DNA from: Fretibacterium sp. OH1220_COT-178
GTDB lineage: Bacteria; Synergistota; Synergistia; Synergistales; Aminobacteriaceae
Length of the DNA stretch: 64,000 bases
Assembly: GCF_003860125.1 (NCBI RefSeq)
Contig: NZ_RQYL01000022.1
Coordinates: 1 to 64,000, forward strand
Direction: 5' to 3'
Under the pieces are notes generated by a model. That model was not told where the DNA came from, made no database searches, and saw nothing but the letters and a program-made list of their open reading frames with translations. The number at the start of each line of letters is the position of its first letter. Position 1 is the first letter of the stretch. Positions 8,629 through 16,958 of this stretch are shown here, in pieces. Both the position numbers and the translations under genes were made by a program.

Positions 8629-10032
8629 ATGTCCGAACTTTACGGGTTGATCCTGACTGGGGGAAGCGGGACCAGGCTGTGGCCCCGGTCCCGGGAGGAC
8701 CTGCCGAAGCAGTTCCTGGCTCTGTGCGGAGCGCGGACGCTGTTTCAGGAGACGATCGTGCGGATGCTGCGCATCCTGCCCCCGGAGCGACTGCGGGCGG
8801 TGACCGGAGCCCAGTGGGAATCCCTGGTGGCTCACCAGGCCCGGGAGGTCGCGCACACCCCCGAGGACTTCATCGTCCTGGAGCCGACGATGCGCAACAC
8901 GGCGCCGGCCATCCTGCTGGGATGCGAGGCGCTTCGGGACTCGGGCGCGGGAGAGGACGACGTCGTCGTCGTCACGCCGAGCGACCATATCGTCCGGAAC
9001 CCCGACGCCTTCTCCGAGGCCCTCGAGCGCGCGGTGGAGGCCGCACGGGCCGGATGCCTGGCGACGCTGGGCATCGTACCCGACCGGCCCGATACCGGCT
9101 TCGGGTACATCCGACGGGGGGCGGCACGCGGCCCCTGGTTCGAGGTCGAGGCCTTCGTGGAGAAGCCCGACGCGGCGACCGCCGAGGAGTACCTGAGAAG
9201 CGGCGCCTACCTCTGGAACGGCGGCGTGTTCGTCTTCACCCTGGGGAGCCTCTACCGGGAGCTCGAGCGGACGTCCCCGCCCCTGTTCTCCCTGGCGGGG
9301 AGGGGCGCCGCCGCGCTGCACGGCGAGTTCGAGGGAATCGAGCCCATCTCCTTCGACTACGCCGTCATGGAGCGGGCCCGGAGGGTGGCGGTGGTCCCCC
9401 TGGATGCGGGCTGGTCCGACGTGGGCTCCTGGGACGCGCTGCACGAGGTCTCCGACCGCGACGAGCGCAACAACGCGGCCATCGGCGACGTGACGCTGCG
9501 CAACGCCTCCAACTGCTTCGTGGACTCCAGAAACCGCCTGACGGTGCTGAACGACGTGGAGGACATCGTCGTGGTCGACTCCCCCGACGCCCTCTTCGTG
9601 ACGCGGCGCGGGGCCTCTCAGGGGGTGCGCGACGTCGTCCGGGGCCTGAAGGCCGAGGGGCGCCGCGAGGTCAGCCAGATCTCCGAATGCGCCAGGCCCT
9701 GGGGCGCCTACCGCGTGCTGTGCGAGGCCGAGCGCTTCAAGGTCAAGCGCATGGTCGTCATTCCCGGCAAGGGGCTGCCGCTGCAGTCCCACTGCCATCG
9801 GGTGGAGCACTGGATCGTCGTGCGCGGCACGGCCCGGGTGCGGGTCGGGGACGAGGAGCGCTTCGTCCACGAGGGGGAGGGCGTGTTCGTCCCCAAAAAC
9901 GTTCCCTGTAGTCTCGAGAACTGCGGCCGCATCGAACTCGAGGTGGTGGCGGTCCAGGAGGGGGAGTACCTGGGCGAGGACGACTCCGTCCGTCCGGACG
10001 AGGAACGTCCGCCCGTCCGCGGCGAACAATGA
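8629..10032 (+). CDS. manC: Mannose-1-phosphate guanylyltransferase / mannose-6-phosphate isomerase (type II)
   Basis: This enzyme makes GDP-mannose from mannose-1-phosphate and GTP for polysaccharide or glycan synthesis. The N-terminal nucleotidyltransferase domain has the signature LILTGGSGTRLWP near residue 7 and FVEKPD near 175. The last ~110 residues form a cupin domain of the type II isomerase (GAYRVLCEAERFKVKR, QSHCHRVEHWIVVRG). The length of 467 residues matches AlgA/ManC/CpsB. The ATG at 8629 sits 9 bp after GGGAG; a TTG at 8605 and an ATG at 8623 are also in frame. No other glycan gene is next to it. Confidence 0.93.
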   Translation: MSELYGLILTGGSGTRLWPRSREDLPKQFLALCGARTLFQETIVRMLRILPPERLRAVTGAQWESLVAHQAREVAHTPEDFIVLEPTMRNTAPAILLGCEALRDSGAGEDDVVVVTPSDHIVRNPDAFSEALERAVEAARAGCLATLGIVPDRPDTGFGYIRRGAARGPWFEVEAFVEKPDAATAEEYLRSGAYLWNGGVFVFTLGSLYRELERTSPPLFSLAGRGAAALHGEFEGIEPISFDYAVMERARRVAVVPLDAGWSDVGSWDALHEVSDRDERNNAAIGDVTLRNASNCFVDSRNRLTVLNDVEDIVVVDSPDALFVTRRGASQGVRDVVRGLKAEGRREVSQISECARPWGAYRVLCEAERFKVKRMVVIPGKGLPLQSHCHRVEHWIVVRGTARVRVGDEERFVHEGEGVFVPKNVPCSLENCGRIELEVVAVQEGEYLGEDDSVRPDEERPPVRGEQ

Positions 10033-10044
10033 GTAATCCTGACG

Positions 10045-10073
10045 TTCAAGCCGCCTTTCATCGGTGCTATCAT
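10045..10073 (+). promoter_or_regulatory. Possible promoter of the OmpH/Skp gene
   Basis: A TATCAT hexamer (10068-10073) lies 17 bp downstream of TTCAAG (10045-10050), just after the manC stop and about 60 bp before the start of the chaperone gene. The -35 match is weak, so this is tentative. Confidence 0.35.
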
Positions 10074-10131
10074 GCCCGGTAATCGCATGGGAACGATGTT
10101 CCGTTCTCGAGCTCGTGAGGAGGGATTTATA

Positions 10132-10593
10132 GTGTTTTCCAGAAATTTTCTGCTTCTGAGTGTGATGGCGGCCCTCGTTGTGTTCGCCGCAGGGTCGGCC
10201 GCGAGCGCGGCCGTGGAGTCCGTCGCTGTCATCGACATGTTCGAGGTGACCAATAAGCACCCCAAGATGAACGACGCCAAGGCACAGATGGCCACGATCT
10301 CCCGCCAGAAGGAGAACGAGGCGAAGGCCGCGGCCGACAAGGAGTCCGACCCCGCGAAGAAGGCGCAGATCGTCCAGACCAAGCGGATGGAGCTGGCCCG
10401 CGAGGAACAGAAGATCATGGACCCCATTTTCAGGGACTGTCAGCAGGCCGTTCGTCAGGTGGCGGGGAACAAGAAGCTGACCCTCGTGCTGAACAAGTCC
10501 GTCGTCCTGATCGGCGGAGTGGACATCACGGAGGACGTCATCCAGCAGCTGGCCAAGGGCAGCGCCGCCGCCACAACCCCCAAGAAGAAATAA
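10132..10593 (+). CDS. OmpH/Skp family periplasmic chaperone
   Basis: This small exported coiled-coil protein belongs to the OmpH/Skp family, which escorts outer-membrane proteins across the periplasm. A signal peptide (LLLSVMAALVVFAAGSAASA) is followed by VAVIDMFEVTNKHPKMNDAK and a charged, helical middle (residues ~50-105) typical of the Skp tentacles. It ends with the beta segment KLTLVLNKSVVLIGGVDITEDV. I place the start at the GTG at 10132 because AGGAGGGA lies directly upstream and the signal peptide begins there; an ATG at 10072 would add an unlikely N-terminus. A strong terminator follows. Its presence points to a diderm cell. Confidence 0.88.
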   Translation: MFSRNFLLLSVMAALVVFAAGSAASAAVESVAVIDMFEVTNKHPKMNDAKAQMATISRQKENEAKAAADKESDPAKKAQIVQTKRMELAREEQKIMDPIFRDCQQAVRQVAGNKKLTLVLNKSVVLIGGVDITEDVIQQLAKGSAAATTPKKK

Positions 10594-10615
10594 CGAGGCT
10601 ATCGGCATCGTTCCC

Positions 10616-10647
10616 AAAAGGCTGCGCGAATTGGAGCGCAGCCTTTT
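10616..10647 (+). terminator. Rho-independent terminator after the OmpH gene
   Basis: A perfect 12-bp inverted repeat (AAAAGGCTGCGC with its complement) encloses an 8-nt loop and ends in TTTT, 22 bp after the stop codon. The A/T ends of the stem would let it work in both directions. Confidence 0.85.
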
Positions 10648-10708
10648 GTCCTGTTTTTGCGCCGGTTCGGCGCATCCCAAGGACGAGAAAGGCGGCTCGA
10701 AACACAAC

Positions 10709-11524
10709 ATGAAACTGTTCATCACGGACATCGACGACACGCTGTCGGTCGGCGAGGTGGTCTCGGAGGAGGTCATGAACGCCTGCGCCCGGCTCCGAAG
10801 CGCGGGATGGGACCTGATGGTCGCCACCGGGCGGACCTACAGCGCGGCCCGGAGACACATGGAGGCGATCGGCGTGACCCGCCCCTCGATCCTGTACAAC
10901 GGGGGCCGCATCGTGGAGCCCGGCGGTCGTCCCCTCTACAGCCGCCTGATGGACAGGGACCTGGCACGCCGCGTCCTGGAATACGTCTGGACGCTTCCCC
11001 TGGAGCTCCAGATCTCCGGTGACGAACACATCGGCTGCCGGGAGAAGGACGCGGAGACGCGGCGGTTCTTTGCGGGCGTCGGCCCCATCCGCCTCGTGAC
11101 GGAGCCCGTGGTGACCGAACCCGTGTTCCGCATCTGCCTGTGGATGGATTCCGAGATCATGCCCGAGGTGGAAAGGGATCTGAGGGAGCGGTTCGGCCAC
11201 GAGGCGGAGGTGTGCCCCGGCGGCACGCAGTTCATGGACATCCAGCCCCTGGGGACCTCCAAGGGGACCGCTCTGGATCGCCTCCTGGCGGAGCTTCCCT
11301 CCAGGCCGGAGGTGATCGTCGCCGCGGGGGACCACAGAAACGACCTGGAGCTCCTGCGCCGGGCGGACATCGCAGCCTCGCCCGTCAACGCCCACGAGAC
11401 CCTGCTCCGGGAGGCGGACCTCGTGATCCCGCGCGCGACGGAGCACGGCATAAGCACCCTGATCGACCACATCCTGTCCCCCGATTTCTCCGTGGGAGGC
11501 GCCACAGGTCAACGTCTGCTCTGA
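10709..11524 (+). CDS. HAD superfamily Cof-type phosphatase
   Basis: This is a cytoplasmic haloacid-dehalogenase-type hydrolase of the Cof/YidA subgroup, which acts on sugar phosphates and similar small phosphates. Motif I is DIDDTL at residues 7-12 (nucleophile D7, acid D9), and motif IV is GDHRNDLELL near residue 210. The region between them is a C2-type cap. The protein is 271 residues, normal for the subgroup. The start is the ATG giving MKLFITDIDD; an upstream in-frame ATG at 10631 would lie inside the preceding terminator and add an unrelated leader. Its substrate is not predictable. Confidence 0.88.
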   Translation: MKLFITDIDDTLSVGEVVSEEVMNACARLRSAGWDLMVATGRTYSAARRHMEAIGVTRPSILYNGGRIVEPGGRPLYSRLMDRDLARRVLEYVWTLPLELQISGDEHIGCREKDAETRRFFAGVGPIRLVTEPVVTEPVFRICLWMDSEIMPEVERDLRERFGHEAEVCPGGTQFMDIQPLGTSKGTALDRLLAELPSRPEVIVAAGDHRNDLELLRRADIAASPVNAHETLLREADLVIPRATEHGISTLIDHILSPDFSVGGATGQRLL

Positions 11525-11602
11525 CCCACGGGGCCGCCCGCGGTCGTTTATAATGGACAAGATGGGCAAGGGCGAGACAAATCCAAGGGGGCAGCGGAGT
11601 CC

Positions 11603-12808
11603 ATGCAAAATCTGAGGTGGCTTTCGGGGGTGCTGGTCGCGGCTTTTCTCCTCCCGCTTTTTTCGGGAAAAGCCTTCGTGAGGGAGGCGTCCTGCGCGCA
11701 GCGGGAGCCGAACTGGGTCTGGAACGTCCTCGTCGTCCCCCCGCAGGGCGGATGGGAGAGCGAGTCGGGGCGTTCCATTCGGGCCGCCCTATCCTGGCAC
11801 GAGGAGGAGATCGCGGACAGCGGCACCGGTGCCGGAGGGCACGACCTCCGGTTCGTGTACCTTCCGCCGATGGACGAGGACTCCGTCGCCTCCGCCCCTC
11901 TCTCGGTCGACAGGCGCACGGCAGCCGTAATGAGCTTCGCCTCCCCCGAGGTCGACCGCGGCCTGGCCGGGAAAATGGCGTCGCTCGGCGTCCCCCTTCT
12001 GCTGGCGGGCGGGGAGGACCTGCCCCCCGCTCCGGACGGACGTCCTCTGCCCTTCGTCTTCGCCCTCGATCTCTTCCGCGATTACCGAAGCAAGGCCTTC
12101 GCCGCCTACGCGGCCAGGATCATGACCCCTCAGGAGCATTTGGTCCTCATGGGAAGCCGCTTCACGGTCCATCAGGAACGCGAGGCCAAACTCTGCCAGA
12201 CCCTTCTGGACGACGCCGGCTTCATGCCCATGCCCTACTGGGTGGACGCCTCGGTCTCCGACACCTTCGCGCTCGTCGGGGAGGAGGTCCGGAGCTCCGG
12301 ACAGGGCGTGCTGATCTCCTTCATGGGCGGCATGGCGGTCAAGGAGCTTTGGCGCTCCTTCATGCACGCGCTCACCCCCTGGCGCCTGTGGCACTGCGGC
12401 AGGCCGGACGATTCCTTCCTCTCCTTCCGGGGCATGATCTTCGCCGACCAGAACCTGCTTCTGGACCAGAAGGGCGGTTTTCTGGACCTCAAGCGCCGCC
12501 TCTGGAACACGCGGGCCCTCCGGGTGACGGACGCCGTCGCCGCCGGCCGGGCCGACGCCCTTGCCCAATGGTTGGTCCAGGGACTCGACGCCCTTCCGGA
12601 ATCGATGGAACACCCGGACCCCAAAGCCCTGCTGGACCGGCTGCGCAGGGTGGAGTTCGTCACCTTCGGCAACCAGAAGCTGGAGCTGACCCCCGAACAC
12701 CAACGCCCCCGCTACCGTCAGGTTTACATCGTGGAGATCAGGGACCGCAGCTATTTCCTGCTGGACTCGCTTCCGGTCGAGGGTCCGGCCTACGTCTCCT
12801 ATTATTGA
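11603..12808 (+). CDS. Exported periplasmic-binding-protein-like protein
   Basis: The 401-residue protein has an N-terminal signal peptide (LSGVLVAAFLLPLFSGKAF). The body resembles the type-1 periplasmic binding fold of branched-chain amino-acid receptors: alternating strands such as WNVLVVPPQGG, AAVMSFASPEVD and VPLLLAGGED, then a second lobe starting near EHLVLMGSRFTVHQEREAK. No ABC permease genes are next to it, so it may be an orphan receptor or have drifted to another role. A TATAAT at 11549-11554 could be its -10. I do not recognise a named family, and the fold call is moderate. Confidence 0.6.
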   Translation: MQNLRWLSGVLVAAFLLPLFSGKAFVREASCAQREPNWVWNVLVVPPQGGWESESGRSIRAALSWHEEEIADSGTGAGGHDLRFVYLPPMDEDSVASAPLSVDRRTAAVMSFASPEVDRGLAGKMASLGVPLLLAGGEDLPPAPDGRPLPFVFALDLFRDYRSKAFAAYAARIMTPQEHLVLMGSRFTVHQEREAKLCQTLLDDAGFMPMPYWVDASVSDTFALVGEEVRSSGQGVLISFMGGMAVKELWRSFMHALTPWRLWHCGRPDDSFLSFRGMIFADQNLLLDQKGGFLDLKRRLWNTRALRVTDAVAAGRADALAQWLVQGLDALPESMEHPDPKALLDRLRRVEFVTFGNQKLELTPEHQRPRYRQVYIVEIRDRSYFLLDSLPVEGPAYVSYY

Positions 12809-12863
12809 CCAGCTCCCTCCTCTCCGGGGTCTCGTGATAAAATATCGGGGTTCACGAGGGCGT

Positions 12864-12948
12864 GCGGGGGTGGCGGAACGGCAGACGCGCCAGACTTAGG
12901 ATCTGGTGTCCTTGTGGCGTAGGGGTTCAAGTCCCCTCCTCCGCACCA
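12864..12948 (+). tRNA. tRNA-Leu (anticodon UAG)
   Basis: An 85-nt cloverleaf can be drawn. The acceptor stem GCGGGGG pairs with CCTCCGC, and the anticodon stem CCAGA/TCTGG encloses TAG at 12897-12899. A long variable arm is typical of class II tRNA-Leu, the T-loop is GGTTCAAGTCC, and the CCA end is encoded. It would read CUA and other CUN codons. An extended -10 (TGATAAAAT, 12835-12843) lies about 20 bp upstream. Confidence 0.96.
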
Positions 12949-12974
12949 GAAGTTTCGAAAGACGCTCGATTTCG

Positions 12975-13013
12975 AAAGGGCATCCTCATGGTTCCTTGGA
13001 GGATGCCCTTTTT
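12975..13013 (+). terminator. Terminator after tRNA-Leu
   Basis: A perfect 13-bp inverted repeat (AAAGGGCATCCTC with its complement) around an 11-nt loop ends in TTTTT. It lies 26 bp after the tRNA. Confidence 0.85.
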
Positions 13014-13080
13014 GCCGGCCTCGCCGGCCTCGTCTCCCACTCGTCTCCCAAAAGACGCCCCTTTCGGCGGAGCCCGAGGG

Positions 13081-14109
13081 CTACGCCGGGTTCACCCAGA
13101 CCCGGACGCCGGAGGCCACGGGACTGTCCGACGGGCGATAGGCCCTCAAAATCGTCTCCCCGAAGCGGAGGGTGCAGTGCAGCTCGCGCCCCTGATACTG
13201 GACGTCCTCGACCTCCGCGGGCAGCCCCCTGCCGTCCTCGGACAACGAGACCCGCTCCGGACGGATGGGATAGACGCCCTCGTCCCGCCACACGGCGGCG
13301 CTCCCCTGCCCCATCCAGGCCCAGGAGGCCCCGCCCTCGGCCCCTTCGGGGTAGAAAAGCCGGTCCTCCCAGCGCCCCCGAATCAGGTTGGCCTTCGAGA
13401 CAAACCGGGCCACGAAGGGCGACGTCGGCGTCGTATAGACCTCCGCGGGGGTCCCGACCTGCTCGATCCTCCCGCCGTTCATCACCACGACCCTGTCGGC
13501 CAGGGCCATGGCCTCCTCCTGATCGTGGGTGACGTAGACAAAGGTCGCGCCGTGCTTTCGGTGCAGAGAGGCGATCTCCTGACGCATCTCGATCCGAAGC
13601 TCCGCGTCCAGGGCCGAGAGCGGCTCGTCCATCAGCAGGATGCCGGGGTCTCCGGCGACGGCCCGGGCGAGGGACACGCGCTGGCGCTGTCCTCCGGAGA
13701 GATGGGCCGGGTGCCGGTCCGCCAGGGCGTCGAGCCCCATGGTCCGGAGGATCCTCATGGCCTCGTCCCGGTCGCTCCTCCGCCCCCGGTGCTTCAGGGC
13801 GAAGAGGACGTGCTCCGCCACCGTCATGTGGGGCCACAGGGCGAAGGACTGAAAGACCATCCCGACCCCGCGGGACTCGGGCGGCAGCCGGAAAGCCGCC
13901 GACGAGACCACCCTGCCGTCGAAGAGCACCGTGCCCGAAGTCGGTTTTTCGAAGCCCGCCAGCAGGCGCAGCAGCGTCGTCTTGCCGCAGCCCGAGGGGC
14001 CCAATACGGCGGTGAAGCTCCCCGCCGGAAAGACCGCATCGACGCCGTTCAGGGCTCCGAAGGGTCCGAAATGCTTCTCCAGCTTCGTGATGGAGACGAA
14101 AACGCTCAT
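13081..14109 (-). CDS. ABC importer ATP-binding subunit, second iron-type system
   Basis: This 342-residue ATPase of the PotA/FbpC class has Walker [10 protein letters not shown] near residue 40, signature LSGGQRQRVSLARAV near 135, Walker [13 protein letters not shown], and a C-terminal TOBE-like region. Its ATG overlaps the permease stop as ATGA (14106-14109), so translation is coupled. It pairs with the fused permease and binding protein just upstream and is a paralogue of the system at 1370-5166. The frame stays open far upstream inside the permease gene, but homology starts at this ATG. Confidence 0.93.
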   Translation of the reverse strand: MSVFVSITKLEKHFGPFGALNGVDAVFPAGSFTAVLGPSGCGKTTLLRLLAGFEKPTSGTVLFDGRVVSSAAFRLPPESRGVGMVFQSFALWPHMTVAEHVLFALKHRGRRSDRDEAMRILRTMGLDALADRHPAHLSGGQRQRVSLARAVAGDPGILLMDEPLSALDAELRIEMRQEIASLHRKHGATFVYVTHDQEEAMALADRVVVMNGGRIEQVGTPAEVYTTPTSPFVARFVSKANLIRGRWEDRLFYPEGAEGGASWAWMGQGSAAVWRDEGVYPIRPERVSLSEDGRGLPAEVEDVQYQGRELHCTLRFGETILRAYRPSDSPVASGVRVWVNPA

Positions 14110-15866
14110 AGGGCGTCGCCCTGCCTTTCGTATCGATTGACCCACCGGCGCAGCGCCAGTCCGGCGAGAAGGAGGATGGCGAGCAGCCCGAGGACGAGGA
14201 CCGAAAAGGCGCAGGAGAGCGTGACGTCCCCCGCCTGCTCGAAGTTCAGGACCACCATGCCCACCGTCTCGGCCCCCAGGGCCCCGAGGACCGAGGAGAC
14301 GGTGAGCTCCGTCAGCGCATGGGCCGTCGTCATGAAGAAGCCGGCAAGGAGCCCGGAGGAGATCAGGGGGACGATAACCCGTCGCCAGCAGGCCCAACGG
14401 CCCGCCCCGCACACCCAGGCGGCCTCCTCCACGGACCGGTCCACCTGCTGCAGCGCGCTGGCGCTGGCGCGGAGCTGCAGGACGCTGAAACGCACGACGT
14501 AGGCGATGGCCAGAAGGGTGCCCGTGCCGTAGATCCCGGGGCGCCAGCCCGGCAAAGGCTCCATCCAGGCCAGGATCATGGCGAGGGCGAAGACGGTTCC
14601 GGGCAGGACGAAGGGCAGCGAAAAGGCGGCCTCGGCGAACCGGAACGTGAGCCCCGGACGCCGCACCCTGCCCCACGCGACGTAGGAACCGATGACGAGC
14701 GCGCTCCCCCCGGTGAACAGGGCCAGCCGAAAACTGTTCCCCAGGGCCCCGAGGGCCTTCGGGCTGCCGAGGAGAAAGGCGAAATTCTGCAGGGAGAGGT
14801 TCGCCGCCTCGAGGGGCAGCCCCCAGGCTTTCAGCAGGGACGCCGCCAGCATGGAGAGGAGCGGCAGCAGCGAGGTGACGGCGACGAACCCCCAGAGGGC
14901 CCCCTCGACCCACGGACGGAGACGGCCAAGCTCGCAGCGGGGCTGCCTGTCGGCCGTGACGCTCTCCAGGACTCCGCCACCGCGCAGAAGACGCCACAGG
15001 ACGGCACAGCTCAGGAGGGCGATCCCGCCCAGCACCACGGAGAGGGCCGCGGCGCGGCCGAAGGCCGAGGGGCCGAAGCCGACGACCTCCTGATAGATAA
15101 GGGTGCTGAGGACGTTGATGTTCCTCCGTGCCCCCAGAAAGGCGGGGATCCCGAAGTTGTCGAGCCCCGCGAGGACCACGGTCATGGCCCCGCCCACGAT
15201 GCCGGGCAGGGCACAGGGAACGGTGGCCGCCCAGAAGGTCCTCCACGGACCGGCTCCGGAGCAGCGGGCCGCCCATTCGGCCTCGCGCGGGACCTTACGC
15301 AGCGCGTTGAGGCAGAACAAAAAGGCCAGGGGAGCGTGGCAGATCCCCATCACCGCGACGATCCCCCACCAGCTGTAGGCCGAGGGCACGTTCCAGCCCG
15401 TGATCTGGGCCAGGAAGCCGCCGGGGCCGGTGAAGCGCGCCCAGGCCAGGGAGGTGATATAGGACGGGATGACGAAGGGCATGACGAAAAGCCCCTCCAG
15501 AAGCCTCTTGCCTCGGATGTCGGTGTGGGCGATGAGCCAGGCCTGGAGGAGTCCGAGGGCCGAGGCCAGCAACGTCGAGGCCCCCACGATGCCGACGGTG
15601 TTGAGGATGCCCGAGCGCACCCGGGCCGAGGCCAGGAGCTCCGCGTAGAGGCCCGGGCTGAGCCGCCCGTCGACCCACAGGCTCAGCAGGGCAAGGCGCA
15701 AGAAGGGCAGCACGAAGAAAAAGAAGACGGCCACCAGAAAAACGGCGTTCCATCCCCCGATGAAACGCCGCGGCCCCAACGGACCCCGCCCCTCCTGCAC
15801 CATGTGCTTCCCCGATACGGCCCCGGGCTCAGTGTCCGAAAAGCTCCGAGAACCGGCTTTTGTCAT
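14106..15866 (-). CDS. ABC importer permease with two fused membrane domains, second iron-type system
   Basis: The 586-residue inner-membrane protein has two homologous permease halves of about six membrane segments each, as in FbpB. EAA-type coupling loops are visible around REAEWAARCSGAGPWRTF and later DRSVEEAAWVCGAGRWACW. The GTP-like loop VMPFVIPSYITSLAWARF lies in the first half. The start at 15866 overlaps the binding-protein gene by 38 bp and has GGGGGAG 7 bp upstream. An alternative ATG at 15803, 26 bp after the binding-protein stop, also has a usable GGGG site. The ligand is unknown. Confidence 0.92.
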   Translation of the reverse strand: MTKAGSRSFSDTEPGAVSGKHMVQEGRGPLGPRRFIGGWNAVFLVAVFFFFVLPFLRLALLSLWVDGRLSPGLYAELLASARVRSGILNTVGIVGASTLLASALGLLQAWLIAHTDIRGKRLLEGLFVMPFVIPSYITSLAWARFTGPGGFLAQITGWNVPSAYSWWGIVAVMGICHAPLAFLFCLNALRKVPREAEWAARCSGAGPWRTFWAATVPCALPGIVGGAMTVVLAGLDNFGIPAFLGARRNINVLSTLIYQEVVGFGPSAFGRAAALSVVLGGIALLSCAVLWRLLRGGGVLESVTADRQPRCELGRLRPWVEGALWGFVAVTSLLPLLSMLAASLLKAWGLPLEAANLSLQNFAFLLGSPKALGALGNSFRLALFTGGSALVIGSYVAWGRVRRPGLTFRFAEAAFSLPFVLPGTVFALAMILAWMEPLPGWRPGIYGTGTLLAIAYVVRFSVLQLRASASALQQVDRSVEEAAWVCGAGRWACWRRVIVPLISSGLLAGFFMTTAHALTELTVSSVLGALGAETVGMVVLNFEQAGDVTLSCAFSVLVLGLLAILLLAGLALRRWVNRYERQGDAL

Positions 15867-16812
15867 GTTCGCGCTCCCCCGTCAGAACGGCGACGTCCGC
15901 ACTCAAAATCCTCACCCGGTCGATCCCATGCAGCCCTTCGGGGACGGGGACCCCCTTTCGCACGGGCACGTAGCCCATCTCGGAGAACAGCGCCTGCCCC
16001 CTCTCGGACAGGACGAAGTCCACAAAGCGCCTCGCATCGTCCCGGGGCCCGTCCTTGGCGACGATGCCGACCGGCTCCGTGATGATGGGGGACCCCTCCT
16101 CGGGATAGACGTAGTCGACCGGCGAGCCCTTGGCCTTGGCGCGGCGCGCCATGTAGTCGACGACGGGGCCGAAGAACCTCTCCCCGCCCGCCACCGCGGT
16201 GATGATGCTCCCGTTGCCCTTGCCCACCGCGACGCCGTTCCGCTTCAGGGCCTCGTAGAAGCTCCAGCCGAAGCCTTCCGACCGGGTCAGGACGCCCAGC
16301 TGATAGGCCGCCGCCCCCGAGTAGAGCGGGCTGGCCATGATGGCCCTGTCGGCGTTCTCCGCCGCGAGGAGCGCCCTCCAGGAGGGTTCGACCGTTCCGC
16401 CCGCCGCCGTGTTGAAGACCAGGACGGTGGCGAGCATCTTCGTCCCGCAGTAGGCCCCGTCGGGGTCCCTGAAGGCATCGGGCAGCCCCTCGGCCTCGGG
16501 GGAGCGGTAGGGCTCGAGGACGCCCTCGGCCTTCAGGCGTTCGAACGAGATGGCATCGGCGAGCAGCAGGACGTCGGCCTGCACCTCGCCGGTCATCCGC
16601 TCCGCCAGAACCTTGCTGAGGACCTCCTCCGTGCCCGACCGGAACACGCGGACCTCGACCTCCGGATGCAGCTTCCCGAAGGCCTCGAGCAGGACCCGGA
16701 CGTCCTGGTCGGGCTGAGAGGTGTAGAGAAAAAGCGGCGCCGCCTGAGCCGGCACGACGCAAAAAAGCGTCCCCATCAGCAGCGCAGCGAGTTTTGCGAA
16801 CGATCGTCCCAT
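15829..16812 (-). CDS. ABC importer periplasmic binding protein, second iron-type system
   Basis: The 327-residue exported binding protein has a signal peptide (LAALLMGTLFCVVPAQAA). The mature start, PLFLYTSQPDQD, is typical of FbpA/AfuA-type receptors. Other family stretches are VFRSGTEEVLSKVLAE near 55 and VYPEEGSPIITEPVGIV near 235. It is the promoter-proximal gene of the three-gene operon, with a TATAAT -10 about 40 bp upstream. Iron(III) is the commonest ligand of this class, but phosphonates and other anions also occur. Confidence 0.9.
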   Translation of the reverse strand: MGRSFAKLAALLMGTLFCVVPAQAAPLFLYTSQPDQDVRVLLEAFGKLHPEVEVRVFRSGTEEVLSKVLAERMTGEVQADVLLLADAISFERLKAEGVLEPYRSPEAEGLPDAFRDPDGAYCGTKMLATVLVFNTAAGGTVEPSWRALLAAENADRAIMASPLYSGAAAYQLGVLTRSEGFGWSFYEALKRNGVAVGKGNGSIITAVAGGERFFGPVVDYMARRAKAKGSPVDYVYPEEGSPIITEPVGIVAKDGPRDDARRFVDFVLSERGQALFSEMGYVPVRKGVPVPEGLHGIDRVRILSADVAVLTGEREHDKSRFSELFGH

Positions 16813-16849
16813 GAAAAAATTCCCCTCCGTGTCGTCGAGTCACTTCTTA

Positions 16850-16855
16850 ATTATA
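16850..16855 (-). promoter_or_regulatory. -10 element of the second iron-type ABC operon
   Basis: A consensus TATAAT on the minus strand lies about 37 bp before the binding-protein ATG. No good -35 was found at the usual distance, which would fit an activator-dependent promoter. Confidence 0.45.
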
Positions 16856-16901
16856 TCCGTTTTGGGCCGACGAAGTACCGGGTGAATGTTGCAAAAATGA
16901 G

Positions 16902-16934
16902 GCGGGCCCGGAGTAATTTTCCGGACAGGCCCGC
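16902..16934 (-). terminator. Terminator of the AAA+ ATPase gene
   Basis: On the minus strand GCGGGCC and its complement frame an inner TCCGGA-type stem. TTTTT follows shortly (16893-16897). It lies 24 bp after the AAA+ stop codon. Confidence 0.6.
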
Positions 16935-16958
16935 TTGGGCGTACTGCAAGGCTCCCCC

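Noticed and set aside
10060-10067. Further copy of the ATCGGTGC motif before the OmpH gene
   Set aside because: It lacks the TATRCT block at the fixed 11-bp distance; the same holds for a copy inside the ankyrin gene near 19244.
13081-15276. Apparent 731-codon protein ending in an ABC ATPase
   Set aside because: The homology begins at the ATG at 14109, which overlaps the permease stop. The part upstream is the permease gene read in another frame.
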